This document shows, piece after piece, positions 1-5,565 of a stretch of 12,258 bases of DNA. The first letter of the stretch is position 1; every line of letters begins with the position of its first letter. The notes under the pieces were generated by a model, which did not search any database, was not told where the DNA came from, and was given only the letters and a program-made list of their open reading frames with translations. Position numbers and translations under genes: made by a program. The DNA is from Arcobacter sp. (GTDB lineage Bacteria; Campylobacterota; Campylobacteria; Campylobacterales; Arcobacteraceae): assembly GCA_030635995.1 (NCBI GenBank), contig DAOVXU010000028.1, positions 1 through 12,258 of the forward strand, read 5' to 3'.

Positions 1-489
1 AATCTCTTTATTCTCATTTAATAAATAATTATAACTATCTCCTAGCGTAACAATTAATTTTGGATTTATTAATTCAATTTGCTTAATCATATAGCCTTTA
101 CATATATCAATTTCATTTGATATTTTAGTCAATTCCAAATCACTGCTACACTTTAATAGACTTAATAAGCATATATCATCTTTTGATATTTTCAACACAT
201 TCTCTATCATAGTAATAAATAAGTTTTTTACACTCTCTTTATCAATCATAGGTGTAGTAGATATAAATACTATCTTTGCATTATTATCACCAAGAAGAAA
301 TATTTTATTTTTACTAGTATGTGATAAATTACATAAATTACAGTTATCAACAACATCTTTTAATTTATCTATATCATTAGGTAATTCATTATTATATTCA
401 TTAAAATCTACAGGTGATATATAATTGTAACCAATAGATTTTAATGAGTATAAATTACTTAATATTTTATTTTTAACTTTCATGTTCAT
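1..489 (-). CDS. Uracil-DNA glycosylase superfamily protein (partial, degenerate motif A)
   Basis: The C-terminus is cut by the left window edge; 163 residues are visible. I assign it to the family 4/5-like uracil-DNA glycosylases, which remove uracil from DNA and carry a 4Fe-4S cluster. The visible cysteine pattern fits the cluster ligands: C50-x2-C53, then K113-C114, then C130, with 15 residues between C114 and C130. The segments KIVFIS (72-77), LLSLLKCSS and KLIVTLGDS (144-152) match the family's core strands. The N-terminal LKSIGYNYISP resembles the Campylobacterota members I recall. The odd point is motif A, usually GE(A/G)PG followed by an acidic stretch: here it reads STTPM at 77-81, so the catalytic Glu and Gly residues are missing. 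Motif B lies outside the window. The start is ATG 489 (next Met at 483); no Shine-Dalgarno precedes it and a TATAAT box sits 5 nt upstream. Family membership is fairly secure; enzymatic activity is doubtful. Confidence 0.75.
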   Translation of the reverse strand, partial: MNMKVKNKILSNLYSLKSIGYNYISPVDFNEYNNELPNDIDKLKDVVDNCNLCNLSHTSKNKIFLLGDNNAKIVFISTTPMIDKESVKNLFITMIENVLKISKDDICLLSLLKCSSDLELTKISNEIDICKGYMIKQIELINPKLIVTLGDSYNYLLNENKEI

Positions 490-494
490 TTAGA

Positions 495-500
495 ATTATA
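495..500 (-). promoter_or_regulatory. Putative -10 box of the glycosylase-family gene
   Basis: Read on the minus strand this is TATAAT, preceded by TTTTG and followed by only 5 nt before the ATG at 489. No TTGACA lies at the expected distance, but Campylobacterota sigma70 promoters often lack a clear -35 box and rely on T-rich upstream DNA. If the box is used, transcription would start at or next to the ATG, giving a leaderless or nearly leaderless mRNA. Confidence 0.5.
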
Positions 501-525
501 CAAAAGTTATACTTTTCATATACTT

Positions 526-546
526 TTGTTCCATATAGTGGAACAA
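526..546. promoter_or_regulatory. Inverted repeat, candidate operator (TTGTTCCA-N5-TGGAACAA)
   Basis: Two perfect 8-bp arms, 526-533 and 539-546, flank a 5-bp spacer (TATAG). The repeat lies between the two divergent promoters, just upstream of both. The same 8-mer recurs at 568-575. The symmetric layout suggests a dimeric DNA-binding protein. The 70-aa helix-turn-helix protein encoded next to it is the natural candidate, but that is inference. Confidence 0.6.
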
Positions 547-560
547 TTATTTTAATTTAC

Positions 561-589
561 TTGACATTTGTTCCATTATTGTATACAAT
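561..589 (+). promoter_or_regulatory. Sigma70 promoter of the small HTH gene
   Basis: TTGACA at 561-566 and TACAAT at 584-589 are separated by 17 bp, a near-consensus sigma70 promoter. The predicted transcription start is near 596, about 20 nt before the ATG at 615. A copy of TTGTTCCA occupies 568-575, within the spacer, where a bound repressor would block RNA polymerase. Confidence 0.75.
568..575 (+). promoter_or_regulatory. Third TTGTTCCA half-site inside the promoter spacer
   Basis: This is an exact copy of the left arm of the inverted repeat at 526-546, in the same orientation and 42 bp downstream of it, about four helical turns. It has no nearby inverted partner. It lies between the -35 and -10 boxes of the plus-strand promoter, a classic repressor position. 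Confidence 0.5.
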
Positions 590-614
590 ATACAAAATTA
601 ATTTAGGATACAAG

Positions 615-827
615 ATGTCTTTACCAAGTTTGAGAAAATTAGAAAATGATTTAGAAGTAAATAAAACAACATTACATAATTGGAAAAAAAATAGGCCAAA
701 ATTATATGAATTTATTATTGAATCTTATAAAGATAGAGAGATGTTAAAAAAGAATTTATTTTATCTAGTTGAACAAAGAAAACAATTGGAAACTGAAATT
801 TATATTACACAAGAGAGAGTATCTTGA
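615..827 (+). CDS. Small helix-turn-helix protein with C-terminal coiled coil
   Basis: A 70-residue protein I cannot name. Residues 3-26 look like a short helix-turn-helix of the phage-repressor or transposase-associated kind: a helix (LRKLENDL), a turn (EVNK), then a recognition-like helix with TTLHNWKKN. PKLYEFIIESY follows. Residues 40-68 are charged and heptad-like (LKKN, LVEQRKQLETEI), consistent with a dimerising coiled coil. I chose ATG 615 because AGGA at 604-607 lies 7 nt upstream; an in-frame TTG at 561 coincides with the promoter -35 box and cannot be the start. Its promoter and the adjacent divergent promoter carry three TTGTTCCA sites, so an autoregulatory repressor role is plausible. 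No signal peptide or membrane segment is seen. The gene converges on infA with a shared terminator between them. Confidence 0.7.
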   Translation: MSLPSLRKLENDLEVNKTTLHNWKKNRPKLYEFIIESYKDREMLKKNLFYLVEQRKQLETEIYITQERVS

Positions 828-854
828 GTTTAATCTATATATAGTATATAAATT

Positions 855-885
855 TATGATGTTTTAAAATTCTTAAAACATCATA
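855..885. terminator. Bidirectional stem-loop terminator
   Basis: Perfect 13-bp arms (855-867, TATGATGTTTTAA, and 873-885) enclose a 5-nt loop. The element sits between two convergent genes, the HTH gene ending at 827 and infA ending at 909. The stem is AT-rich and the T-tracts after it are interrupted on both strands (TTTATTAAA on plus, AAATTTATATA on minus), so termination may be incomplete. Position and symmetry are the main support. Confidence 0.65.
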
Positions 886-908
886 GATGTATTTATTAAA
901 AATTAACT

Positions 909-1127
909 CTATTTATATCTATGAGTAATTCTACCTTTATCAAGTGAATAAGGTGTTATCTCTACTCTTACTTTATCAGAAAGTAAAATTTTTATATAAT
1001 GCATTCTCATTTTACCAGAGATATGACATAAAACAACATGTCCGTTATCTAATTCAACTCTAAATGTTGCATTTGGCAACACCTCAATTACTTTACCATC
1101 TATAACGATTACATCATCTTTTGCCAT
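909..1127 (-). CDS. infA: Translation initiation factor IF-1
   Basis: A 72-aa protein, the usual IF-1 length. IF-1 occupies the 30S A site and stabilises IF-2/IF-3 action during initiation. It is a single S1/OB-fold domain: it starts AKDDVIVIDGKVIEVLPNA, continues with FRVELDNGHVVLCHISGKMR, and ends with the family-typical VEITPYSLDKGRITHRYK region. ATG 1127 has AGGA 5 nt upstream. It is the last gene of the ribosomal block, 24 nt after map, and the stem-loop at 855-885 follows it. In many bacteria infA leads into rpmJ and the alpha operon; here a convergent unrelated gene follows instead, so the operon ends at infA. Confidence 0.97.
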   Translation of the reverse strand: MAKDDVIVIDGKVIEVLPNATFRVELDNGHVVLCHISGKMRMHYIKILLSDKVRVEITPYSLDKGRITHRYK

Positions 1128-1151
1128 TTTTTTCCTTTTAGCTTTTTATAT

Positions 1152-1913
1152 TTATATTGTTGTTAGTATTTCGGCTTTACCGTTTACTACTGCAACTTGA
1201 TGTTCATAATGACTTGTTCTTAAGCCATCAGCACTTCTTACTGACCAATTATCTTTTTTATCAATAACAGGTTCCTCATCTTTTTGACATATCATAGGTT
1301 CTAAACAAAAAACCATTCCATTTTTTATTTTAGGACCTTGTTTAGCTTTTTTACCTTCTAAATAATTTGGAATCTCTGGATCACAATGAGGTTCTTTACC
1401 TATACCATGTCCACAAAATCTAACAAGAGGAACAAATCCTCTCCCTAAAATAAACTCCTCTAAAGCCAAACTAAGTTCTTTAAATCTCATACCCTCTTTA
1501 ATAATATCAATAGCATAATACAATGCATCTTTACTACAAGCAATTAGATCTTCATCTTGTTTTGATATTTTACCAATTGGCATAGTAATAGCAGCATCAC
1601 CATACCAACCATCAATTTCACTTCCTATATCAATTCCAAGGATATCACCCTCTTTTAAGATATCATCAGTAGGAACTCCATGAATAATAACTTCATTAAG
1701 TGAAGTACATATCGCATTTGGAAAACCATAAAGTCCTTTAAAAGATGGTCTAGCACCAAGTGATCTAATATAATCATCACCCAATTTATCAACTTCTAAA
1801 AGACTCATACCCGCTTTAACATTTTTTTCTAAATATTTTAAAGTTTGAGCAACAGCATTAGCTGCCACTCTTAACTTTTGGATTTCATTAGAATTTCTTA
1901 ATGGAATTGCCAA
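1152..1913 (-). CDS. map: Methionine aminopeptidase, type I
   Basis: A 253-aa metallopeptidase that removes the initiator Met from nascent chains whose second residue is small. All five metal ligands of the pita-bread fold are visible: D95 (GIDIG), D106 (GDAA), H169 (CGHGIG), E205 (LEPM) and E237 (YEHQ). The substrate-binding histidines H78 (IIHGVP) and H176 (EPHCDP) are also present. There is no N-terminal zinc-finger extension, so this is the short type Ia form. The start is TTG at 1913, read as fMet, with AGGA at 1922-1925 8 nt upstream, placed inside the last codons of secY; the next in-frame Met is residue 36, inside the conserved fold. The secY stop lies 2 nt away, so translation is probably coupled. 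adk, found between secY and map in some bacteria, is absent. Confidence 0.97.
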   Translation of the reverse strand: MAIPLRNSNEIQKLRVAANAVAQTLKYLEKNVKAGMSLLEVDKLGDDYIRSLGARPSFKGLYGFPNAICTSLNEVIIHGVPTDDILKEGDILGIDIGSEIDGWYGDAAITMPIGKISKQDEDLIACSKDALYYAIDIIKEGMRFKELSLALEEFILGRGFVPLVRFCGHGIGKEPHCDPEIPNYLEGKKAKQGPKIKNGMVFCLEPMICQKDEEPVIDKKDNWSVRSADGLRTSHYEHQVAVVNGKAEILTTI

Positions 1914-1915
1914 TT

Positions 1916-3178
1916 TTATAATCCTACTGCACTTAAAGTGTTATATTTATTCATATATTGTTGTGCTTCTATTTTTCTCATTGTATCAATAGCAACTTGA
2001 ACAACAATTAAAACAGCAACACCACCAAAGAAAAATGGTACACCCATAGCTTTAACAATAAGCCAAGGAACAGTAGCAACAGCACCTAAATATATAGATC
2101 CCCAAAATGTTAATCTACTTGCAGTTTCATTTAAAAATTCAGATGTACTTCCACCAGGTCTAACACCGGGGATAAATCCACCTTGTTTTTTAAGATTCTC
2201 AGCTATATCTTTTGCATTAAAAGTAATTGATGCATAAAAATAAGCGAAGAACACTACAAATAAAAATGTTAAAAGATTAAATGTATATGAATTTGGATTT
2301 AAAAAATCCGAAATCATAATCATAGTTTCATTTTTACTACCTTGTAAGATAGTAGCAGGAAACATCAAAATCGCACTTGCAAAAATTACAGGAATAACAC
2401 CACTTAAATTTAATTTAATTGGTATATAATTCATAATCTTTTTATTTTGATTTTGCATCATTATTTTCCGACTATATGAAACAGGAACTCTTCTTTCTGC
2501 TAATTCAACATAGATAATAAATCCAACAGTAGCAAGTATTATTACTAATAATGCAATTACTGTTAAGAAATTCATCTGTCCATTATTTACTAAATCAACT
2601 GTACCACCTATTGCACTTGGAATTGCAGAAACAATACCAGCAAAGATAATTAAACTAATTCCATTACCGATACCTTTTTGTGTGATTTGTTCACCAATCC
2701 ACATCAATAACATAGTACCTGTAACCATAGAAACAGTAGCAATAGCAATAAATGTATTCATATCAAGCATAATAGCACTTTCTCCACCTCTACCTGTCAA
2801 TGAGTTAAGACCCATAGACACACCAATTGCTTGGATAATTGTAATTACAATAGTAGCATAACGGATAATTTGCATATATTTTTGCATCCCATCTCTCTCT
2901 TTTTTCATTTTACCAAGAGCAGGGAATGTAGCAGCAAGTAGTTCCATAATAATAGATGCAGTAATGTATGGCATAATACCTAAAGAGATGATACTCATTC
3001 TCTCAACAGCATTTCCACTGAACATATTTGCCATACCTAAAGCATTATTACTATTAGAATCGAAAAATTCTTTTATAACATTAAGATCAACACCAGGTAC
3101 TGGCACATATGCCAATATTCTGTATATTAAAATAAAACCTAAAGTGATTAAGATTTTATTTAATAGATCTTTATTCAC
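1916..3178 (-). CDS. secY: Protein translocase channel subunit SecY
   Basis: A 420-aa integral membrane protein, the channel of the SecYEG translocon that moves unfolded proteins across or into the inner membrane with SecA or the ribosome. About ten hydrophobic segments are visible, for example near 8-28, 66-86, 105-123, 142-161, 172-192, 204-226, 258-278, 300-320, 356-377 and 380-397. Family hallmarks are YVPVPGVD (24-31) leading to the plug region, IMPYITASII (68-77), GEQITQKGIGNGISLI (162-177), the basic cytosolic loop RRVPVSYSRK (229-238), and AENLKKQGGFIPGVRPG (326-342) in the loop that contacts SecA and the ribosome. The E. coli N-terminal cytosolic extension is missing, as is usual in this phylum. 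The start is GTG 3178 with AGGT 8 nt upstream at 3187-3190; only 2 nt separate it from the rplO stop. Confidence 0.97.
   Translation of the reverse strand: MNKDLLNKILITLGFILIYRILAYVPVPGVDLNVIKEFFDSNSNNALGMANMFSGNAVERMSIISLGIMPYITASIIMELLAATFPALGKMKKERDGMQKYMQIIRYATIVITIIQAIGVSMGLNSLTGRGGESAIMLDMNTFIAIATVSMVTGTMLLMWIGEQITQKGIGNGISLIIFAGIVSAIPSAIGGTVDLVNNGQMNFLTVIALLVIILATVGFIIYVELAERRVPVSYSRKIMMQNQNKKIMNYIPIKLNLSGVIPVIFASAILMFPATILQGSKNETMIMISDFLNPNSYTFNLLTFLFVVFFAYFYASITFNAKDIAENLKKQGGFIPGVRPGGSTSEFLNETASRLTFWGSIYLGAVATVPWLIVKAMGVPFFFGGVAVLIVVQVAIDTMRKIEAQQYMNKYNTLSAVGL
1922..1925 (-). promoter_or_regulatory. Ribosome binding site fixing the TTG start of map
   Basis: AGGA on the minus strand lies 8 nt before the TTG at 1913 and overlaps the GTA-GGA codons at the end of secY. 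No ATG or GTG is available nearby, so this site decides the start. Confidence 0.75.
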
Positions 3179-3180
3179 AA

Positions 3181-3582
3181 CTATTTACCTGTAGTTGTAA
3201 CGTTTTCGTCTTTAATTTTAGCTACTAAATCTTTAGCAGTAGCTCCAATTAACTTAACTTTTTGTACAGAAACAGATAATTTATAAACAGACTTGATAGT
3301 TTCTAAAGTGATCTCAGATAATTCTGCAACCGCTTTAACTTTATCAACATTTATAGAATATGCTTTTGTAACTCTTGAACTGAATCCAACTTTTGGAAGT
3401 CTTCTATGAATTGGCTGCTGACCACCTTCAAAACCTCTTTTAATTTTATATCCAGATCTAGATTTTTGACCTTTTTGACCTCTAGTAGAAGTCTTACCCA
3501 TACCAGAACCTGAACCTCTTCCTACTCTTTTTCTATTTGAAGTAGAACCAGCAGCAGGCTTTAAATCTTGTAATATTGACAT
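3181..3582 (-). CDS. rplO: 50S ribosomal protein L15
   Basis: 133 aa (E. coli form 144). L15 is a 23S rRNA-binding protein of late 50S assembly. Its long basic N-terminal tail is obvious: RKRVGRGSGSGMGKTSTRGQ, then KGQKSRSGYKIKRGFEGGQQP, which threads into 23S rRNA. The globular C-terminal part begins near residue 70 (VTKAYSINVDKVKAVAEL) and ends in an alpha/beta stretch (VQKVKLIGATAKDLVAKI). It follows rpsE by 3 nt and abuts secY (2 nt). In many bacteria rpmD (L30) lies between rpsE and rplO, and here there is no room for it. Confidence 0.96.
   Translation of the reverse strand: MSILQDLKPAAGSTSNRKRVGRGSGSGMGKTSTRGQKGQKSRSGYKIKRGFEGGQQPIHRRLPKVGFSSRVTKAYSINVDKVKAVAELSEITLETIKSVYKLSVSVQKVKLIGATAKDLVAKIKDENVTTTGK
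3187..3190 (-). promoter_or_regulatory. Ribosome binding site fixing the GTG start of secY
   Basis: AGGT on the minus strand, inside the final codons of rplO and 8 nt before the GTG at 3178. It supports the GTG start, whose product begins MNKDLLNKIL, an N-terminus typical of Campylobacterota SecY. Confidence 0.65.
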
Positions 3583-3585
3583 AAT

Positions 3586-4026
3586 CTATCCTTTAATTCT
3601 AGCTAGTGCTTGAACTGTAGCATTAACAAGGTTATTAGGATTATTAGATCCTAGTGACTTAGCAATAATGTCAGTAATTCCAGCAAGCTCTAGAACAGGT
3701 CTTGCAGCTCCACCAGCAATAAGACCAGTACCTGCAGATGCAGGCTTAAGTAATATTCTACTAGCATTATATTTATGTTCGATATCATGGTTAATTGTTG
3801 AACCATTTAAATTAACTTTTACAAGTGATTTAAATGCATCATCAAGTGCTTTTTTAATAGCATCTGGAACTTCTTTTGCTTTACCAGTTCCAACACCAAT
3901 AGTACCATTTTTGTCTCCAACAACAACTAAAGCAGTAAATCTAAATCTTCTACCACCTTTAACAACTTTTGTAACTCTACCGATATTTACGATAGCTTCT
4001 TCGAAATCATCTCTATTAATTGACAT
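3586..4026 (-). CDS. rpsE: 30S ribosomal protein S5
   Basis: 146 aa (E. coli 167); the shortening is mostly at the N-terminus. S5 binds 16S rRNA in the 30S body and lines the mRNA entry channel with S3 and S4, influencing accuracy. The N-terminal double-stranded-RNA-binding-like domain carries VVKGGRRFRFTALVVVGD (21-38), including the loop where spectinomycin-resistance changes occur in other bacteria. The C-terminal domain has the signature GTGLIAGGAARPVLELAG (99-116) and ends NLVNATVQALARIKG. It starts at ATG 4026, 9 nt after the rplR stop. No resistance-type change is evident by eye. Confidence 0.97.
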   Translation of the reverse strand: MSINRDDFEEAIVNIGRVTKVVKGGRRFRFTALVVVGDKNGTIGVGTGKAKEVPDAIKKALDDAFKSLVKVNLNGSTINHDIEHKYNASRILLKPASAGTGLIAGGAARPVLELAGITDIIAKSLGSNNPNNLVNATVQALARIKG

Positions 4027-4035
4027 TGTTCAACC

Positions 4036-4395
4036 TTATAATTTGATGCCATTGTCTCTTAGTGCGTCAGCAAATGCTGCAACTACACCATGATACAAAT
4101 AACCATTTTTATCAAATACAACTGATTCAATATTTTTCGCTTTTAAGTTTTCAGCCATTTGAGCTCCAACTTTAACTACATTTTCTTTATTTACACTAAT
4201 TTTCATAGCTCTACTATCAACAGATGCCATTGTTTGACCAGTTACATCATTGATTGCTTGTGCATAAAAATATTTGTTTGATTTGAAAACACTTAATCTT
4301 AAAACATCTGCATTACCAGAAATTTTTCCTCTAACTCTTCTTTTTCTTCTTAATCTAAGAGAGTTCTTTTTTGCTAAATCTTTAATTCTACTCAT
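4036..4395 (-). CDS. rplR: 50S ribosomal protein L18
   Basis: 119 aa (E. coli 117). L18 binds 5S rRNA with L5 and L25 and joins the central protuberance. The basic N-terminus (LRLRRKRRVRGKISG, about 13-27) is the rRNA-binding tail. It is followed by LRLSVFKSNKYFYAQAI, the family core strand, and TGQTMASVDS. The C-terminus, YLYHGVVAAFADALRDNGIKL, corresponds to the typical GR..ALA.AARE.GL ending, with the usual FDRGGY segment replaced by FDKNGY. It sits 11 nt after rplF and 9 nt before rpsE. Confidence 0.95.
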   Translation of the reverse strand: MSRIKDLAKKNSLRLRRKRRVRGKISGNADVLRLSVFKSNKYFYAQAINDVTGQTMASVDSRAMKISVNKENVVKVGAQMAENLKAKNIESVVFDKNGYLYHGVVAAFADALRDNGIKL

Positions 4396-4406
4396 ATTAT
4401 CATACC

Positions 4407-4940
4407 TTACTTAGCTGTTTTTCCGGCTTTTCTAACGATAACCTCGTCAGTATACTTAACACCTTTACCTTTATACGGTTCTGGTTTTCTGTAGCCTCTA
4501 ATGATTGCAGCAGTTTGTCCAACAGTTTGTTTACTACTACCTTTAATATTTATAATATTCTTTTCAACTTTAATCTCAATTCCTTCAGGAATTTCAAAAT
4601 TAATTGGGTGAGAATATCCTAATTGAAGTTCTAAAACTTTACCTTTAACAGCAGCTCTATAACCAACACCGTTGATCTCTAAAGATTTTGTAAATCCAGT
4701 AGTAAGTCCAACAATAGCGTTTGCAGTTAAAGCTCTATAAGTTCCCCAGAATGCAGATGCACCTTCAACTTCTTCTTTAACAGTAAATACAACATTATTA
4801 TCAGCTACTTCAATACCAACTCTATTATGTGTTTCAACTTCAATAGCATTGCTACCTTTTTTAATTACAACAATAGAACCATTTACAGATACTTCAACTC
4901 CAGCAGGAATTTCAATAGGTTTTTTACCAACTCTTGACAT
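4407..4940 (-). CDS. rplF: 50S ribosomal protein L6
   Basis: 177 aa, the same as the E. coli protein. L6 lies near the factor-binding region of the 50S and interacts with the sarcin-ricin loop. It begins with the family-typical MSRVGKKPIEIPAGVEV. Two related alpha/beta repeats follow. The second carries the conserved GVGYRAAVKGKVLELQLGYS stretch (about 92-111) and the C-terminal rRNA-binding segment RKPEPYKGKGVKYTDEVI. ATG 4940 lies 9 nt after the rpsH stop with a short SD (AAGGAG) just upstream. Confidence 0.97.
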   Translation of the reverse strand: MSRVGKKPIEIPAGVEVSVNGSIVVIKKGSNAIEVETHNRVGIEVADNNVVFTVKEEVEGASAFWGTYRALTANAIVGLTTGFTKSLEINGVGYRAAVKGKVLELQLGYSHPINFEIPEGIEIKVEKNIINIKGSSKQTVGQTAAIIRGYRKPEPYKGKGVKYTDEVIVRKAGKTAK

Positions 4941-4949
4941 TACTACTCC

Positions 4950-5348
4950 TTACCAGATAGAAACTAAAAGTTCGCCACCAACATTTTGTTTATGAGCTTC
5001 ATCATTAGCCATAACACCTTTGTTAGTAGAAACTATAATAGTTCCATATCCATTTTTAAAACTTTTAAGTTCAGAAGCGTTTTTATAAACTCTTCTTCCT
5101 GGCTTAGAAATTCTTTTCACTTCGTTTATAACACCGTTATCGTTATCATCATATTTTAAAACAACTTTTACTGCTTTTTTATTGTTATCTAACTCTTCAA
5201 CATTATAACTCTCTACATACTCTTTTTGTACTAATACTTCTAACACAGCAACAACTGCATTAGAATGAATTAGTGTCGTAACATCAAGTTTTCTCATAGA
5301 AGCATTTCTAATTCGAGTAATTGCGTCTGCGATTAAATCATTCATCAT
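4950..5348 (-). CDS. rpsH: 30S ribosomal protein S8
   Basis: 132 aa (E. coli 130). S8 is a primary binder of the 16S central domain and, in E. coli, the translational repressor of the spc operon, acting near the rplE start. The N-terminus NDLIADAITRIRNASM and the C-terminus STNKGVMANDEAHKQNVGGE followed by LLVSIW are diagnostic; KPGRRVYKN is the central loop. Two tandem ATG codons are possible starts (5348 and 5345); AGGA at 5357-5360 is 8 nt from the first and 11 from the second, so I keep the first. The 30-nt gap to rpsN is the longest inside the operon. I could not identify an S8-binding mimic by eye. Confidence 0.97.
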   Translation of the reverse strand: MMNDLIADAITRIRNASMRKLDVTTLIHSNAVVAVLEVLVQKEYVESYNVEELDNNKKAVKVVLKYDDNDNGVINEVKRISKPGRRVYKNASELKSFKNGYGTIIVSTNKGVMANDEAHKQNVGGELLVSIW

Positions 5349-5378
5349 GGGCTTTATCCTCTTTTAATTTTTTTTATA

Positions 5379-5564
5379 TTACCAGCTGGCTTTTCTAACA
5401 CCAGGTAATAAACCTTCGTTAGCCATTTTTCTTAAACAAATTCTACATACACCGAAATCTCTATAAACAGATTTTGGTCTTCCACAAATTGAACATCTTG
5501 TATAAGCTCTACTTGAGAACTTAGGTGTTCTTTTTGCTTTTTCAATCATTGATTTCTTTGCCAT
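5379..5564 (-). CDS. rpsN: 30S ribosomal protein S14, zinc-binding type Z
   Basis: 61 aa, the short zinc-containing S14 (rpsZ-like) rather than the 101-aa zinc-free form of E. coli. Four cysteines form the zinc ribbon: C24-x2-C27 (CSIC) and C40-x2-C43 (CRIC). The C-terminal MANEGLLPGVRKASW is characteristic. S14 joins the 30S head late in assembly. I chose ATG 5564 because GGGAG at 5573-5577 lies 8 nt upstream and the family begins MAKKSMIEKAK. A longer frame starting at a TTG (5597) would overlap rplE and add 11 residues not known in the family. The rplE stop is 1 nt away. Confidence 0.96.
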   Translation of the reverse strand: MAKKSMIEKAKRTPKFSSRAYTRCSICGRPKSVYRDFGVCRICLRKMANEGLLPGVRKASW

Positions 5565-5565
5565 A

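Noticed and set aside
561..614. In-frame upstream extension of the HTH gene starting at TTG 561
   Set aside because: The TTG is the first three bases of the TTGACA -35 box, so it would not be transcribed; ATG 615 has a proper Shine-Dalgarno at 604-607.
835..844. Palindrome CTATATATAG downstream of the HTH gene
   Set aside because: A short alternating TA palindrome is expected by chance in DNA this A/T-rich and has no positional support.
2964..3194. Plus-strand open frame antisense to secY
   Set aside because: It lies wholly opposite conserved secY sequence and the secY-rplO junction, has no recognisable protein features, and is a shadow of the minus-strand reading frame.
3668..4093. Plus-strand 141-codon open frame antisense to rpsE and rplR
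   Set aside because: It is opposite conserved S5 codons, is low-complexity Ala/Pro/Ser-rich from complementing Gly/Ala-rich S5, and has no ribosome binding site.
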